The notes under the pieces are model-generated. The model worked only from the letters and a program-made list of their open reading frames with translations. It was not told where the DNA came from and searched no databases. The translations under genes were made by a program, and so were the position numbers. This document shows positions 35,456 through 44,763 of a stretch of DNA of 64,000 nucleotides, one piece after another (position 1 is the stretch's first letter; each line of letters opens with the position of its first letter). Source of the DNA: Thermosyntropha sp. GTDB taxonomy: Bacteria > Bacillota > Syntrophomonadia > Syntrophomonadales > Syntrophomonadaceae. The stretch lies in contig NZ_JACDOH010000004.1 of assembly GCF_017656155.1 (NCBI RefSeq), positions 151,051 through 215,050 of the forward strand, written 5' to 3'.

Positions 35456-38278
35456 TTAGTCCTCCTGACCTACAAGATCATAAAGCCTTTTCAAAGCTGA
35501 AGCAGCTTCCGCCCTAGTAACAAAATCCTTAGGAGCGAACTCCCCATCGCTTCTTCCCTGCATTATTCCAAGATGTTCCATATTTGATACAGCCTCCTTA
35601 GCCCATGGAGAAATATTTTCCCTAATCTCTCCTAAAGCCATTTCATTCCCCATTTGTTTATCTTTCTTCATCCCCAGAAAATTGTTTATAATTACTGCCA
35701 TCTCTTCCCGGGTAATTTTATCTCCAGGATAAAAGCCTCCATCCCCTTTTCCCTTAATCCATCCATTTGCCTTTGCTTCCATAACATATGGATAATACCA
35801 AGCATCTTTTTCCACATCAGCAAATTTATTCTCAGGAAACACCTTTTCCCGGCTCTTGCCGTATTTAACTTTATTATTACAATTATCGGCCAGCCTAACC
35901 AGCAAAGCTGCCATCTCAGCCCGGCTTATCTCTTCATCCGGCATAAAAAACCCTCTAGTCTTCCCCACTATAATATGTCGCATCCCCAGGAAAATAATAT
36001 CATCTCTAGCCCAATGATTCCTAATATCAACAAAATTAACCTCTGGCACAAAAACCCCGTAAACACCGACACTTTTATAATTAAAACTCCAAAAATCCTT
36101 CTCATTTCCTGCTCTTCCCGCATATTCCCAAACTTTATCCCTCTTTATATAAAATCCTGCCTCTGCTTTCTTCTCCCCTGTTTCTCCTTTTGGGACTTTA
36201 ACCAAAATCTTCAGCCCCTTCTTAAATGCCTCATCTATTCCTTCTCCTGCTATTTCTATCTTCCAAAAATCCGATACTGGCTGCAATTTATAATAAGGAG
36301 AACAAAACTCATCACCCAGCTTAGCCATCTCTGCTGCTATTTTAAGGCTTTTTATAATCTCTGAAACCTTATCAACCCCAGCTATTTCCACACAAAACAA
36401 ATCACTTTTCAGCTTTAAAGCCCTGCACTTCATTTTCTTTAAATCGGTTTCACCCCAAACCAAATAAACCTTTTCTCCAAATGGCAAAACATACTCTCCC
36501 TTACTTCCATCCCCCCCTTCCTTAAAAACATCGACAACATTTTCCCTCCTATTATTCCGGTTTATTTCCCATCCTCCGCTCTCACTTCCAACTCCTCCGC
36601 TATTTAAGCCCTCATCATCTTCCTCTTCTTTCCCACTATTTTCATTACCTGAATCCTCATCGCTTACAACATCTTCATCATTTTCATCCTTATTATTTCC
36701 ATCAGCTTCATCTCCTATCTTCCCAACATCCCCATTTTGCTCATCTCCCGGGTTTTCATTATCTCCAGGGTCTTCATTTTCCGTATCTTCGGCATCTTCT
36801 TCTCCATCTGTCCCTTCTGCCACTTCTTCTATCTTGATAACTGTTGAGACAGAAAACCCTCCGTAAACTGCAGTCAGAACATCCTTTCCGCTGAATTCGG
36901 CACAGTAAATCTTATTTTTCACCTTATTCCCCAAAATGCTCCTCCATTCCACATCATCTGTCACCTCAGCCTCTCTCCCCGCATAATAAAAAGCTTTTAC
37001 CTTTACCGGCCAGGACTCTCCCTTTTTGGTCAAAATTTCTCCTCCCGGCTCCATGCTAAGTCCGGTCATCCCATCAACCAAAACCGAAGTATAACCCTTC
37101 ATCCCCTCATATTCCACCTCAACTACTGCTTCTCCTATTCCCAGAGCCCTTAAAAAACCATTCTCTACCTCGACAACCTCCGCACCGTTGGTTGTCCAGA
37201 CCGCCTTTCCTTTCACATCCTCTATCCAGCCATTCTTATAAATTGCATTTGCCCCGATTTCAAATTCCCCATCAACCTCCAACCTTACCTCTTCCGGAAA
37301 AACCTCCAGCCTTTCCATCCCTGCATACCAGGCTAAACCACCTTCATCTACCCAGAAAAAATCTTCCCCATTAGTTGCAAAATAAATCGGACTGATGTCA
37401 GTCAACACCTGCTCAGGTGCCTCACCATTAAGCACATTAAACCTGTCTAAGTCGTCACCGTTTCTGTAATAAACCCAATCCTCATAAAGAAACAAAGGAT
37501 CTGCCCCTTTTATCCCCAAATCCTTAACCTCCGGCGTTTCTCCCAGTTTTACCCTAAAAAGCTTATTTGTCCCCTTTTCAATATAAACTGCTGTCCCCTT
37601 AAAAAGACTTATCCCTGCCATCTCAGGAAAAGCCCCCGGAACCTTTCGCACAACCTTATCAGACAAATCCATAAAATACAAAATCCCATCATCATTATTA
37701 AGCCAGGCCAAAAAACTAAAACCGTCCTTATTATAAAACCTCAAATCTCGCACATTTCCGCTAAATAAAAAAACCTCGGTTCTACCCCTGATATCCTGCA
37801 CATAACAATCTTTTACCAGAGAATCATTCTTCAGATAAACAGCCTTTCCGCCGCTTATCTGGTAAAAAGACCCTATATATCCTTCAGAAACTACTCCCTT
37901 TTCCCCTGAGAGCAAATCCTTATAATAAAGCTTATTCCTGGATCTGTCCCGATAAACAACAATCCCGTCATCAACCTTCACCGCTTCCTTATTGGGCAAA
38001 ACAGTTTCCCCATCCAAAACCTTCGCTTCATTCTTGCTCCCCAAAATAAAAAAGCAGGCCCGTTGCTTTCCGTTTACACTCTCGCTCCAGACCAGAACTT
38101 CTCCCGACACGTCTGAAGCTGAAAACCTATATCCGCTGCCTGCTTTAACATATTCAACTCTTCCCTCTTCTGCCCTGATGCTTTCAGCGGCTGTAAGAAC
38201 AAAAAATACCACTGTAAGACAAAAAAACCATACCAGCCAAAACCTTCCCATTTTCACCCTAACCGGCTCAAAATCCAT
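35456..38278 (-). CDS. SLH-domain surface protein with propeller and Ig-like parts
   Basis: A 940-residue exported protein. A signal peptide (about 12-36, ends SIRAEE) is followed by a beta-propeller-like region of repeated YY/W-rich blades (about 40-325), a bacterial Ig-like domain (about 330-400), a long acidic low-complexity linker (about 485-575, E/D/N/G rich), a globular part (about 590-750) and three SLH repeats (about 755-935) that bind secondary wall polysaccharide. Either the ATG at 38278 or that at 38251 may start it. It probably is an S-layer-associated protein; ligand unknown. The last codons abut a repeat cluster. Confidence 0.85.
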   Translation of the reverse strand: MDFEPVRVKMGRFWLVWFFCLTVVFFVLTAAESIRAEEGRVEYVKAGSGYRFSASDVSGEVLVWSESVNGKQRACFFILGSKNEAKVLDGETVLPNKEAVKVDDGIVVYRDRSRNKLYYKDLLSGEKGVVSEGYIGSFYQISGGKAVYLKNDSLVKDCYVQDIRGRTEVFLFSGNVRDLRFYNKDGFSFLAWLNNDDGILYFMDLSDKVVRKVPGAFPEMAGISLFKGTAVYIEKGTNKLFRVKLGETPEVKDLGIKGADPLFLYEDWVYYRNGDDLDRFNVLNGEAPEQVLTDISPIYFATNGEDFFWVDEGGLAWYAGMERLEVFPEEVRLEVDGEFEIGANAIYKNGWIEDVKGKAVWTTNGAEVVEVENGFLRALGIGEAVVEVEYEGMKGYTSVLVDGMTGLSMEPGGEILTKKGESWPVKVKAFYYAGREAEVTDDVEWRSILGNKVKNKIYCAEFSGKDVLTAVYGGFSVSTVIKIEEVAEGTDGEEDAEDTENEDPGDNENPGDEQNGDVGKIGDEADGNNKDENDEDVVSDEDSGNENSGKEEEDDEGLNSGGVGSESGGWEINRNNRRENVVDVFKEGGDGSKGEYVLPFGEKVYLVWGETDLKKMKCRALKLKSDLFCVEIAGVDKVSEIIKSLKIAAEMAKLGDEFCSPYYKLQPVSDFWKIEIAGEGIDEAFKKGLKILVKVPKGETGEKKAEAGFYIKRDKVWEYAGRAGNEKDFWSFNYKSVGVYGVFVPEVNFVDIRNHWARDDIIFLGMRHIIVGKTRGFFMPDEEISRAEMAALLVRLADNCNNKVKYGKSREKVFPENKFADVEKDAWYYPYVMEAKANGWIKGKGDGGFYPGDKITREEMAVIINNFLGMKKDKQMGNEMALGEIRENISPWAKEAVSNMEHLGIMQGRSDGEFAPKDFVTRAEAASALKRLYDLVGQED

Positions 38279-38420
38279 AAGCCTGCAAACAGGAAATTTT
38301 TCCCCCCTCTAGCATCTTCTGCTCTACCCCCATCAAGTTTAATTTTCCTATTATATCCAAAATTCTTCAATTTTATATAAATTCCTCTTTTTGTAAACAA
38401 ATATTTTCCTCTTTTAACTT

Positions 38421-38570
38421 TAGAACAATCTACGATTTAAAAATCATTTCGTTTCGAAGCAGATTTAAAATCGAGAACCGTCCCCAAGTTTAAAACTATT
38501 ACGAATCGAAATAGATTTAAAATTCGGGACGGTTCTGAAATTTAAAAGTATTTCATATCCGAAATAAATT
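38421..38570. repeat. Three-part repeat cluster
   Basis: Cores at 38474-38485 (inverted) and 38525-38536 (forward, first base C), 51 bp apart, plus a decayed one near 38421; palindromes TTTCGTTTCGAA and TTACGAATCGAAA alternate with them. The 311-bp gap 38279-38590 holds no gene. Confidence 0.88.
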
Positions 38571-38590
38571 TTATCTCAAGCTGACCGTAT

Positions 38591-38998
38591 TCAAAGCCGA
38601 AAGGCCTCTCCCCGCTCACTCATATTCTTAACCTTTTCAACAATAATCCCCATTAACTTTTCCGGTTTGCGCAGGCGCGCATAGCTACGGGAAGGATCTA
38701 ATGCAAAATGGGCTATAATCGCTTTAAGAACCGGAGCATCAAATTTGGAAAGCTCTTCATAAAGCCCAACACTTCCTTTATCAGAATATACCTTAAAAGG
38801 ATCAAAGCCCTCTGGCACCGATGCTTTTTCTTTTTTAGTGCGGCTTTTCTTTTTTCTTTCTCCTGCCGCTTCCTTTTCCGCCTTCAATAACTCCTCGAAT
38901 GGAACTGAAATCCTTTTGGCGAGCCTCTTGTTATTTTCCACTTCATTAGCCAAAATCCGCAAAAATTCAGCCATGGCTAAAGCCAGATCCTTAGACAT
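38591..38998 (-). CDS. Probable ParA partner with SAP-like C-terminus
   Basis: A 135-residue protein overlapping parA by 8 bp. The N-terminal 45 residues are helical, followed by a Lys-rich linker (about 50-62, ERKKKSRTKKEK). The C-terminal part (about 72-125, ELSKFDAPVLKAIIAHF... RKPEKLMGIIVEKV) has the helix-loop-helix pattern of SAP/Rho-N-like nucleic-acid-binding domains. It shows no ParB nuclease-like or HTH signature. It could be the DNA-binding adaptor of the ParA ATPase. The fold assignment is by eye. Confidence 0.6.
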   Translation of the reverse strand: MSKDLALAMAEFLRILANEVENNKRLAKRISVPFEELLKAEKEAAGERKKKSRTKKEKASVPEGFDPFKVYSDKGSVGLYEELSKFDAPVLKAIIAHFALDPSRSYARLRKPEKLMGIIVEKVKNMSERGEAFRL

Positions 38999-39851
38999 AA
39001 GCTAAAACCTCCTCAGCAAGCGACTTATATTCGGCATAAGGCTTCTGATAAGGATATCCATACTTTTCCTCCAGCCTGTTAAACGAATGGTGAAAATCCA
39101 TCACCGCTGCTGAACGGTTATTTTCCGAAATCACTGTTTCAAAAACCCTTTGATACCCAACCTCTCTGGCCCTGGCCCTAAGCAAACTAAGCTGGCTTTT
39201 ATGAACACTGGACTGGACCCGAAATTTGCTCACCACTATCCCCAAAGGCTCAATTACTGTGCCGGTTCTCTTTTTAAGCTTTTCCACCCGGCTTATAATC
39301 TGGGGAATGCCATAGGTAGAAAGGATATCTGGAATCACCGGTATCAGGTAATAATCGCTCATATAAAGCCCATTGCGGGTGATAAACCCCAAATCCGGAG
39401 GACAGTCGATAAGGACTATATCATAGGAAGGCAGGACTTCCTGCAGTCTCTCCTGCAAGAGGGAAGGTTTAAAAATCTCTTCATGATTATGTGCCTTATA
39501 CAAAAACTCTTCCTGAAACTCAATCAGATCCAGGCTGGAAGGAAGCAGATGCAGATTTTCAATCCCGCCAGCAATATTGGAAACACCCTTTACAATTGCT
39601 TCTGCCGGTGAAAAAACCTGATACTTATCCACCACATCCTTAAAAATGCCCAGCAGGGTCTGCCCTTTAACATTGCGCCGCTTCCATTCCTTTTCATCCA
39701 TCAGGGCAACTGTAGCATTAGTCTGGGGGTCAGTGTCTATTATCAAAACCTTAAGGCCATGCAGCAGGCTTAAAAATTCCCCCAAAGCTACCGCAAGGGT
39801 GGTTTTCCCCACCCCTCCCTTCAGATTAATGATACTTATAACTTTGGGCAT
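38991..39851 (-). CDS. ParA/Soj-type ATPase
   Basis: A 286-residue deviant Walker ATPase: KGGVGKTT at residues 11-18, DTDPQTNAT (about 40), Walker B-like VLIDCPPDLG (about 145). It lacks an N-terminal HTH. Such ATPases position chromosomes, plasmids or protein clusters on the nucleoid. No parB or parS-like element is near; instead the next gene encodes a basic small protein overlapping by 8 bp. It lies downstream of a MNT/HEPN pair on the same strand. Chromosomal Soj usually sits near the origin with ParB, so this is a separate system. Confidence 0.9.
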   Translation of the reverse strand: MPKVISIINLKGGVGKTTLAVALGEFLSLLHGLKVLIIDTDPQTNATVALMDEKEWKRRNVKGQTLLGIFKDVVDKYQVFSPAEAIVKGVSNIAGGIENLHLLPSSLDLIEFQEEFLYKAHNHEEIFKPSLLQERLQEVLPSYDIVLIDCPPDLGFITRNGLYMSDYYLIPVIPDILSTYGIPQIISRVEKLKKRTGTVIEPLGIVVSKFRVQSSVHKSQLSLLRARAREVGYQRVFETVISENNRSAAVMDFHHSFNRLEEKYGYPYQKPYAEYKSLAEEVLAYV

Positions 39852-39894
39852 CTGTCTTCACCTCAGCTTCTACACTTCAGGTGCACCTATTATC

Positions 39895-40281
39895 TTATTT
39901 AACTAAACCTTCTATCTTTTTAATAATCTCTTCTGCAATCTTTATGCAATCTTCTGCATCTTGTCTGCTTATTTCCAAAGGATCATCAGCCGGATATCTA
40001 GTTTCGATATAAAATGCATTTACAAAAGCTACATCTCTTAAAAACCTGTCCAAACTTTTTTCATAAACTGCTGCTTTACGGCAAAGCTTAACCAAATTAT
40101 GTCCTTCCAACAGTTCACCGGTAACCTTTATAAGAAAACCTTTCAAATGCTTTTCTATAGCCTGCTGGCAGTGAAAACAGATTATCCCATTATCACCCTT
40201 ATGTTCATACAAAATTTTGGCTCCTTTCATGTCTTTCTGGGCCATTTTAAACCATTCTTCATATTTTTTGGAATCTACCAA
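39895..40281 (-). CDS. HEPN domain protein (toxin-like partner)
   Basis: A 128-residue all-helical HEPN protein: CFHCQQAIEKHLKGFL, GHNLVKLCRKA and TRYPADD are typical of the PF05168 branch. The RNase motif R-x4-6-H of HepT toxins is not evident, so it may belong to the non-nuclease branch. It overlaps the nucleotidyltransferase gene by 23 bp, the usual MNT-HEPN arrangement. Confidence 0.88.
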   Translation of the reverse strand: MVDSKKYEEWFKMAQKDMKGAKILYEHKGDNGIICFHCQQAIEKHLKGFLIKVTGELLEGHNLVKLCRKAAVYEKSLDRFLRDVAFVNAFYIETRYPADDPLEISRQDAEDCIKIAEEIIKKIEGLVK

Positions 40282-40615
40282 GCAAGCTTACCCCCGTTCG
40301 ATTGATAACTCCTGCCAAAGTGGCCCTGTCATCTTTGTGGGTACTCCATTCCTCAGGTGTATATATAACAATATCCAAATCCATTTCGCAACCAATATCA
40401 ACCAGCATTTCCGCCAAAGTCCTTCGCTTGTTGTCAGTTTCCAGGATCACACATAAATCTATATCACTACTCTTCCCGGCCAACCCCTTGGCACAGGAAC
40501 CAAAAAGAATTATATCCAGAGGATTATATTTATCTACCATCTGGCTTTTTATCTTTTCAATTTCCTTTTCAATCCTTTCATTTATCTTGAACTGGGTATC
40601 CATAAGGCCTCCCAA
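40259..40615 (-). CDS. Minimal nucleotidyltransferase (MNT) antitoxin-like protein
   Basis: A 118-residue polymerase-beta-fold nucleotidyltransferase with GSCAKGLAGKSSDIDL (about 39-54) holding the two metal-binding Asp, and a third candidate Asp in LDIVIY (about 82). In known MNT/HepT systems the MNT AMPylates the HEPN partner. The start is ATG at 40615 or the internal ATG encoding MDTQFKIN. A sigma-A-like promoter lies 34 bp upstream. Confidence 0.9.
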   Translation of the reverse strand: MGGLMDTQFKINERIEKEIEKIKSQMVDKYNPLDIILFGSCAKGLAGKSSDIDLCVILETDNKRRTLAEMLVDIGCEMDLDIVIYTPEEWSTHKDDRATLAGVINRTGVSLLGRFQKI

Positions 40616-40649
40616 ATTTTAAAAAACTGAAAATCAATATTTGTGCATA

Positions 40650-40677
40650 ATTTTACCACAGGCTGATTTAAAATCAA
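40650..40677 (-). promoter_or_regulatory. Sigma-A promoter for the MNT/HEPN unit
   Basis: Minus-strand TTGATT (40677-40672), 16-bp spacer, TAAAAT (40655-40650). Confidence 0.5.
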
Positions 40678-40756
40678 ACCAGGGTTTAAGGAAGATTCCG
40701 CAAGTTCTTTTATCTGCCGAAACCTCCCTTACCCCCCCCTCACTTTCTTCAGCCAG

Positions 40757-40800
40757 CGTGAAACAGAAAACCGTCCCCCTGTTTCACCCCTGTTTCAAAA
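40757..40800. repeat. Second repeat type: GTGAAACAG hairpin with ACCGTCCCC loop
   Basis: GTGAAACAG and CTGTTTCAC flank AAAACCGTCCCC, followed by another TGTTTCA. It overlaps the end of the subtilase gene, supplying its stop codon. A close relative lies at 52763-52789 in the opposite orientation. Confidence 0.75.
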
Positions 40801-43800
40801 CGGAAGCTTTTCCGTTTATAAGCTCATAAAGGCGGTTTTCAATCAGAGTCATGCCGTCTCCCGGCATTTTGGTGTTGTAATGCCAGAAGAAAAGTGTTGC
40901 AGGGGTCCCCGCCTTTTCCGCCAGAGGAGAACGGCAAAAGGACACCAAATACTGATAAGGCACATTTTCATCCGGTTTTACCTCTCCTTTAAGCTCTGCT
41001 TCAAATGTATAAATCGACTCGTTAAGTCCGAAAAGACTTAAAGTAACCGAGCTGTATACTACCACTTCCCAGGTTCCCGCTGCAGGGTCTCGGTAGCTTA
41101 TAACCACTTCGTCTGTCGGCATAATCTCGCCTACCCCTGCATAACTGCTTACTTTCTGCACTCCGGCCGGAGATATTATATGCATTCTGACCCTTCCTCT
41201 ATCTCCTGCTGAAAGCCTTAAAACAAGTTCATCCATCCCTTTCGGCACCTTTATAAAATACCTTTTAAATCTGCCAGCCTGTAAAACTGCCTTTTCCGAC
41301 ATCTTCTTTCCTTCCATATTTGCCAGATCATATGGAACTGCAACTGTCTGCAGGACAAAGGCATCCCATCCCACCGTCCTGTAGTCGTCAGCCACCACAA
41401 AATCGCTGTAAAGTCCGGGCTTATCCGGTATATTATAATTCATGACAAAGCTTCTTTCCCCATCAGAGGCTATTTTTAAAGTATACTGCTCAGGACGCAT
41501 AAATTCCGATAAGCCCCCAACTACCAATTCCCTTTCTTCCTCCGACCGACTTCTTATGCTGAGCTGAAGCCTGCCTGGTATATACTCCCGGCTGTAAAAT
41601 CCTTTGCCTGTGCCATATCCCGGAGTATGCTGAACTATCTCATAATCACCCGGTTTCTCAGGATTATTTTTAAGTTCGCGCCAGGAATTCATCAGGTTTA
41701 CCGCGCCAAATCCCTGTTCAGCCGCTGTATATCCGGGAAGCCTTACTGCCCCCGCCAAAATACTGTGAAATACCAGACTCGTATCATCTTTAGCCAGTTT
41801 GCTTATCATGGCACTAGTAAGCAGGGCACAAGCTCCTCCTACATGAGGGGCTGCCATGCTGGTTCCTTCCAACAGCTTATAGGGCTCTCCATTCCACATA
41901 GGATAAGTCGATACCGCACTTCCCGGTGCCACTACCGCAGGTGCCGCCATTCCGTCCAATCCCGGCCCGGCCGAGCTAAAATACCAGATAACAGGTTCAG
42001 ATATGCTTATCCCGTAATCATTTATCCACATCTGAGGTGTAGCATAAGCCCCTACACTTATAACATTCGGAACTGATGCCGTATCGGCTGCCGTTCCCAG
42101 CCCGGGCCCGTTGTTGCCAGCCGCAATACATATAATCATGCCATAATTGAGATACATGCGATAAGCTATCTGTTCAACCATAGCTTTTTGTTCCCGCGTA
42201 AGATTATACTGCCCCATGCTTATAACCGCAATGCGGGAACCCGCATCAGCCGCCCGTTTAAGGGCTTCCTCCAGGTTGCTTAAATAGGCATTTCCCATTT
42301 TATCCATGACTTTTATTGCAAGAAGGTGGGCTCCCGGCGCCACCCCGGCAACATTACCACTCGCTGCCGCTATACCGGCAACTGCAGTCCCGTGTCCCAA
42401 AGCGTCGAAACCGAATTTAACATACCCATCAGTCCCCGAAATCTCAGCAACTACCAGGTTAAATTTCCTTTTTCCTGCCTCGATTGTCGCAATCTGGCGC
42501 TCTTGGGCAAACTTCCTTAAAGGAACCTCATCCTTAATCTGCCCGTCCATATCGGTATCAATATATACAACATCATAATACTCCGCATACTGCACTGCCG
42601 CCGCCACTACCAAAAATTTGTCATCCAAAAATTCTGCCTGCATAGCCTTGGGAAGAATGTCGGCATTCAGATAGCCCCAGATAAATTTTTCACTCTTACT
42701 ATCTATCCCCCTTACATCCACTTTTTTCCCATCTATATCCAAAAACCCGTCTACCGCTTGCACCTTGCGGGTAAGCCACACTTTCCCTTCATCAGTTAAA
42801 TCAATAAAATCAAGTATTTTAATATCTCCATCCGCTGTTCTCTGCAAATCAGGATGCCCCGGATCAATCCCGCTGTCGATGACCGCAATAAGCTGTCCCC
42901 GCCCATTTACTCCGGTTTCCCTAATAAAATCATCAACCCGCATAGCCCTGCGGGTAAGCTCTAAGCTCCTTTTCGGATCATAATCCTTATTTTCCGGCAT
43001 CTTTTCTATATTCTCTTCTTCCATATTCACCAGCTTTACCGCCGTATTATTTCCTTCAACCTTCTTTTCCCGGCCGTAAAGGGTTTTTATGTCTACCTTA
43101 AAGGTTTCTCCTCCGTATACCTTTTCACTTACATAAAAATAGGTAAGTTTTCCTTTGGAGTTAAGATCAAAATAGCCCTTTACAGGAAGAACAACCTCGC
43201 TTTCCGGCTCGGTTTTCCCCGCCCGGTAAAATTTTACCTCATCTGCAAATTCAAAGGTTTCTTCCATCTCGTCAAACCTGATTTTCATCTGGCGCAAAGG
43301 AAGGTTTATATCCACTAATTCACCGTAAAAATGAAACTTCTGCCCAGTCAAGTCCAGAAACTGCTCAATAATAACTGCAACCTCCGCCCTGGAAAGGCTT
43401 CTTGCCGGCTTAAAAGTTCCGTCCGGATACCCCTTGATAAGCTCATATTCTGCGGCATAAAGAGCTGCCTTTCTAGCCCAGGGGGAAATCTCATCTGCAT
43501 CGCTGAAAGGAATCTCCCCCTCTTCTCCTTTTCCAGTCCTAAGAACATTTACCAGCATGGTTACTGCTTCCTCCCGGCTTATCAAGCGCTCCGGATAAAA
43601 ATAAATGCCATCACCGTAGGCATAGCCGAGTTCACGCGCCAGTTCTATATACCCTTTGCCCCAGTAGCCATCCGGTACATCCTTGAAGGAAGACTTTACC
43701 CTTTTCAGCTTTTCTGCTTCATCCCTTTTGTCGGTAACATTTATAAGGATAGTGACAAACTCAGCGCGGGTAATAAACTTATCCGGAGCAAAAGTGCCGT

Positions 43801-43954
43801 CCGGATATCCATTTATATATTCCCTGAGTTTTAAATGGTCAATCCGGGGCGCAGCCCAGTGTCCCCGAATATCAGAAAAAGCAAAGGCAGCATGAGGAGC
43901 GGACAGCAAGACCGCGATTACTACCATGAATGAAAAGAACAACTTTTTCTTCAT
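40784..43954 (-). CDS. SLH-anchored subtilisin-like (S8) protease
   Basis: An exported protease of about 1056 residues. The signal peptide ends near AAFA; three SLH repeats follow (about 26-210, FSDIRGHWAA, FKDVPDGYWG, FSDADEISPW), then a linker and an S8 catalytic domain with Asp (AVIDSGIDPGHPDL), His (GHGTAVAGIAAASG), oxyanion Asn (AAGNNGPG) and Ser (GTSMAAPHVGG), and C-terminal beta-rich domains. It would be held on the wall and cleave surface proteins. An ATG at 43984 is in frame, but MKKKLFFSF at 43954 begins the signal peptide. Its last residues and stop are formed by a repeat hairpin. Confidence 0.9.
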   Translation of the reverse strand: MKKKLFFSFMVVIAVLLSAPHAAFAFSDIRGHWAAPRIDHLKLREYINGYPDGTFAPDKFITRAEFVTILINVTDKRDEAEKLKRVKSSFKDVPDGYWGKGYIELARELGYAYGDGIYFYPERLISREEAVTMLVNVLRTGKGEEGEIPFSDADEISPWARKAALYAAEYELIKGYPDGTFKPARSLSRAEVAVIIEQFLDLTGQKFHFYGELVDINLPLRQMKIRFDEMEETFEFADEVKFYRAGKTEPESEVVLPVKGYFDLNSKGKLTYFYVSEKVYGGETFKVDIKTLYGREKKVEGNNTAVKLVNMEEENIEKMPENKDYDPKRSLELTRRAMRVDDFIRETGVNGRGQLIAVIDSGIDPGHPDLQRTADGDIKILDFIDLTDEGKVWLTRKVQAVDGFLDIDGKKVDVRGIDSKSEKFIWGYLNADILPKAMQAEFLDDKFLVVAAAVQYAEYYDVVYIDTDMDGQIKDEVPLRKFAQERQIATIEAGKRKFNLVVAEISGTDGYVKFGFDALGHGTAVAGIAAASGNVAGVAPGAHLLAIKVMDKMGNAYLSNLEEALKRAADAGSRIAVISMGQYNLTREQKAMVEQIAYRMYLNYGMIICIAAGNNGPGLGTAADTASVPNVISVGAYATPQMWINDYGISISEPVIWYFSSAGPGLDGMAAPAVVAPGSAVSTYPMWNGEPYKLLEGTSMAAPHVGGACALLTSAMISKLAKDDTSLVFHSILAGAVRLPGYTAAEQGFGAVNLMNSWRELKNNPEKPGDYEIVQHTPGYGTGKGFYSREYIPGRLQLSIRSRSEEERELVVGGLSEFMRPEQYTLKIASDGERSFVMNYNIPDKPGLYSDFVVADDYRTVGWDAFVLQTVAVPYDLANMEGKKMSEKAVLQAGRFKRYFIKVPKGMDELVLRLSAGDRGRVRMHIISPAGVQKVSSYAGVGEIMPTDEVVISYRDPAAGTWEVVVYSSVTLSLFGLNESIYTFEAELKGEVKPDENVPYQYLVSFCRSPLAEKAGTPATLFFWHYNTKMPGDGMTLIENRLYELINGKASVLKQG

Positions 43955-44009
43955 CTCTCCCCACACAGGGAACCGGAAAACCATTCTCCGATTCCCTATC
44001 CTCCTTTCA

Positions 44010-44609
44010 CTACTCAGGTTTCAACCCTGCAAAAATCAAATCCGTCAGCTTTTCTGCCAGTTCTTCAGGATCTACATCCCATCCATCCAAAGTTATAGGC
44101 GCCCATAAAGCACTCAATAATCCTGAAACATTAAGGCTTACCAGCTCCGGATCTACCTTGCGGATTTCTCTCCGTTCTATCGCTTCCCGGACTTCTTCTC
44201 TAAACATTTTCTCTTTTTCTTTACGCTTATCATATGACCATACTTTCAGTTCTTCATCCATAATTTTTGTATCCCAAAATACAATTCTTGTCAATTCTTT
44301 GTTTTCCCGGCAAAACTGGATATGGCTTAAAAAAAGAAAGTATATCTTTTCCCTCAGTGAAAGCTTCTTTTTATCATCTATTTCCAGGCTGTCATAATAA
44401 ACCTCCCGGCTTTTATTAAGCATTTCCTGAAAAAGTTCCAGCTTGCTCGTGAAATATTCATATATAGTTCCTTTACCTATCCCGGCTTCTGCGGCAATCT
44501 CCTCCATCCTGGCTTCATGATAGCCGTGGCGGGAAAAAACCTTCACCGCCGCGTCCAATATCATCTGCCTTTTATCTCTTTTTTCCTCACCTTCGTAACC
44601 CCGTGCCAC
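44010..44609 (-). CDS. TetR family regulator
   Basis: A 199-residue repressor-type protein. The N-terminal HTH (about 14-58, ILDAAVKVFSRHGYHEARMEEIAAEAGIGKGTIYEYF region; AGIGKGTIYEYF is the recognition part) is followed by a helical ligand domain. It lies 151 bp downstream of the RND pump genes in the same direction, behind their terminator, and probably controls that operon through the operator next to the tolC-type promoter. Confidence 0.92.
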   Translation of the reverse strand: MARGYEGEEKRDKRQMILDAAVKVFSRHGYHEARMEEIAAEAGIGKGTIYEYFTSKLELFQEMLNKSREVYYDSLEIDDKKKLSLREKIYFLFLSHIQFCRENKELTRIVFWDTKIMDEELKVWSYDKRKEKEKMFREEVREAIERREIRKVDPELVSLNVSGLLSALWAPITLDGWDVDPEELAEKLTDLIFAGLKPE

Positions 44610-44689
44610 CCTTCATCCTCCTTTTAAGTCGCCCACTTAGGCAAACTCCCGACTTTAAAACTTCCTTGCCGCTTTAGACCCTTTCCTAA

Positions 44690-44763
44690 ATCATTCCGAA
44701 TCGAAATGGTTTTTAACTTGAGAACCGTCCCCAAATTAAAACCGGGAACCGTTCCCGGTTTTA
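44690..44763. repeat. Single-core repeat with adjoining hairpin
   Basis: TTCCGAATCGAAA near 44694 and an inverted core at 44721-44732, directly against the terminator of the efflux operon. Confidence 0.78.
44738..44763 (-). terminator. Terminator of the efflux operon
   Basis: Stem AACCGGGAA/TTCCCGGTT followed on the minus strand by TTAATTT; it overlaps the stop codon of the pump gene. Confidence 0.7.
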
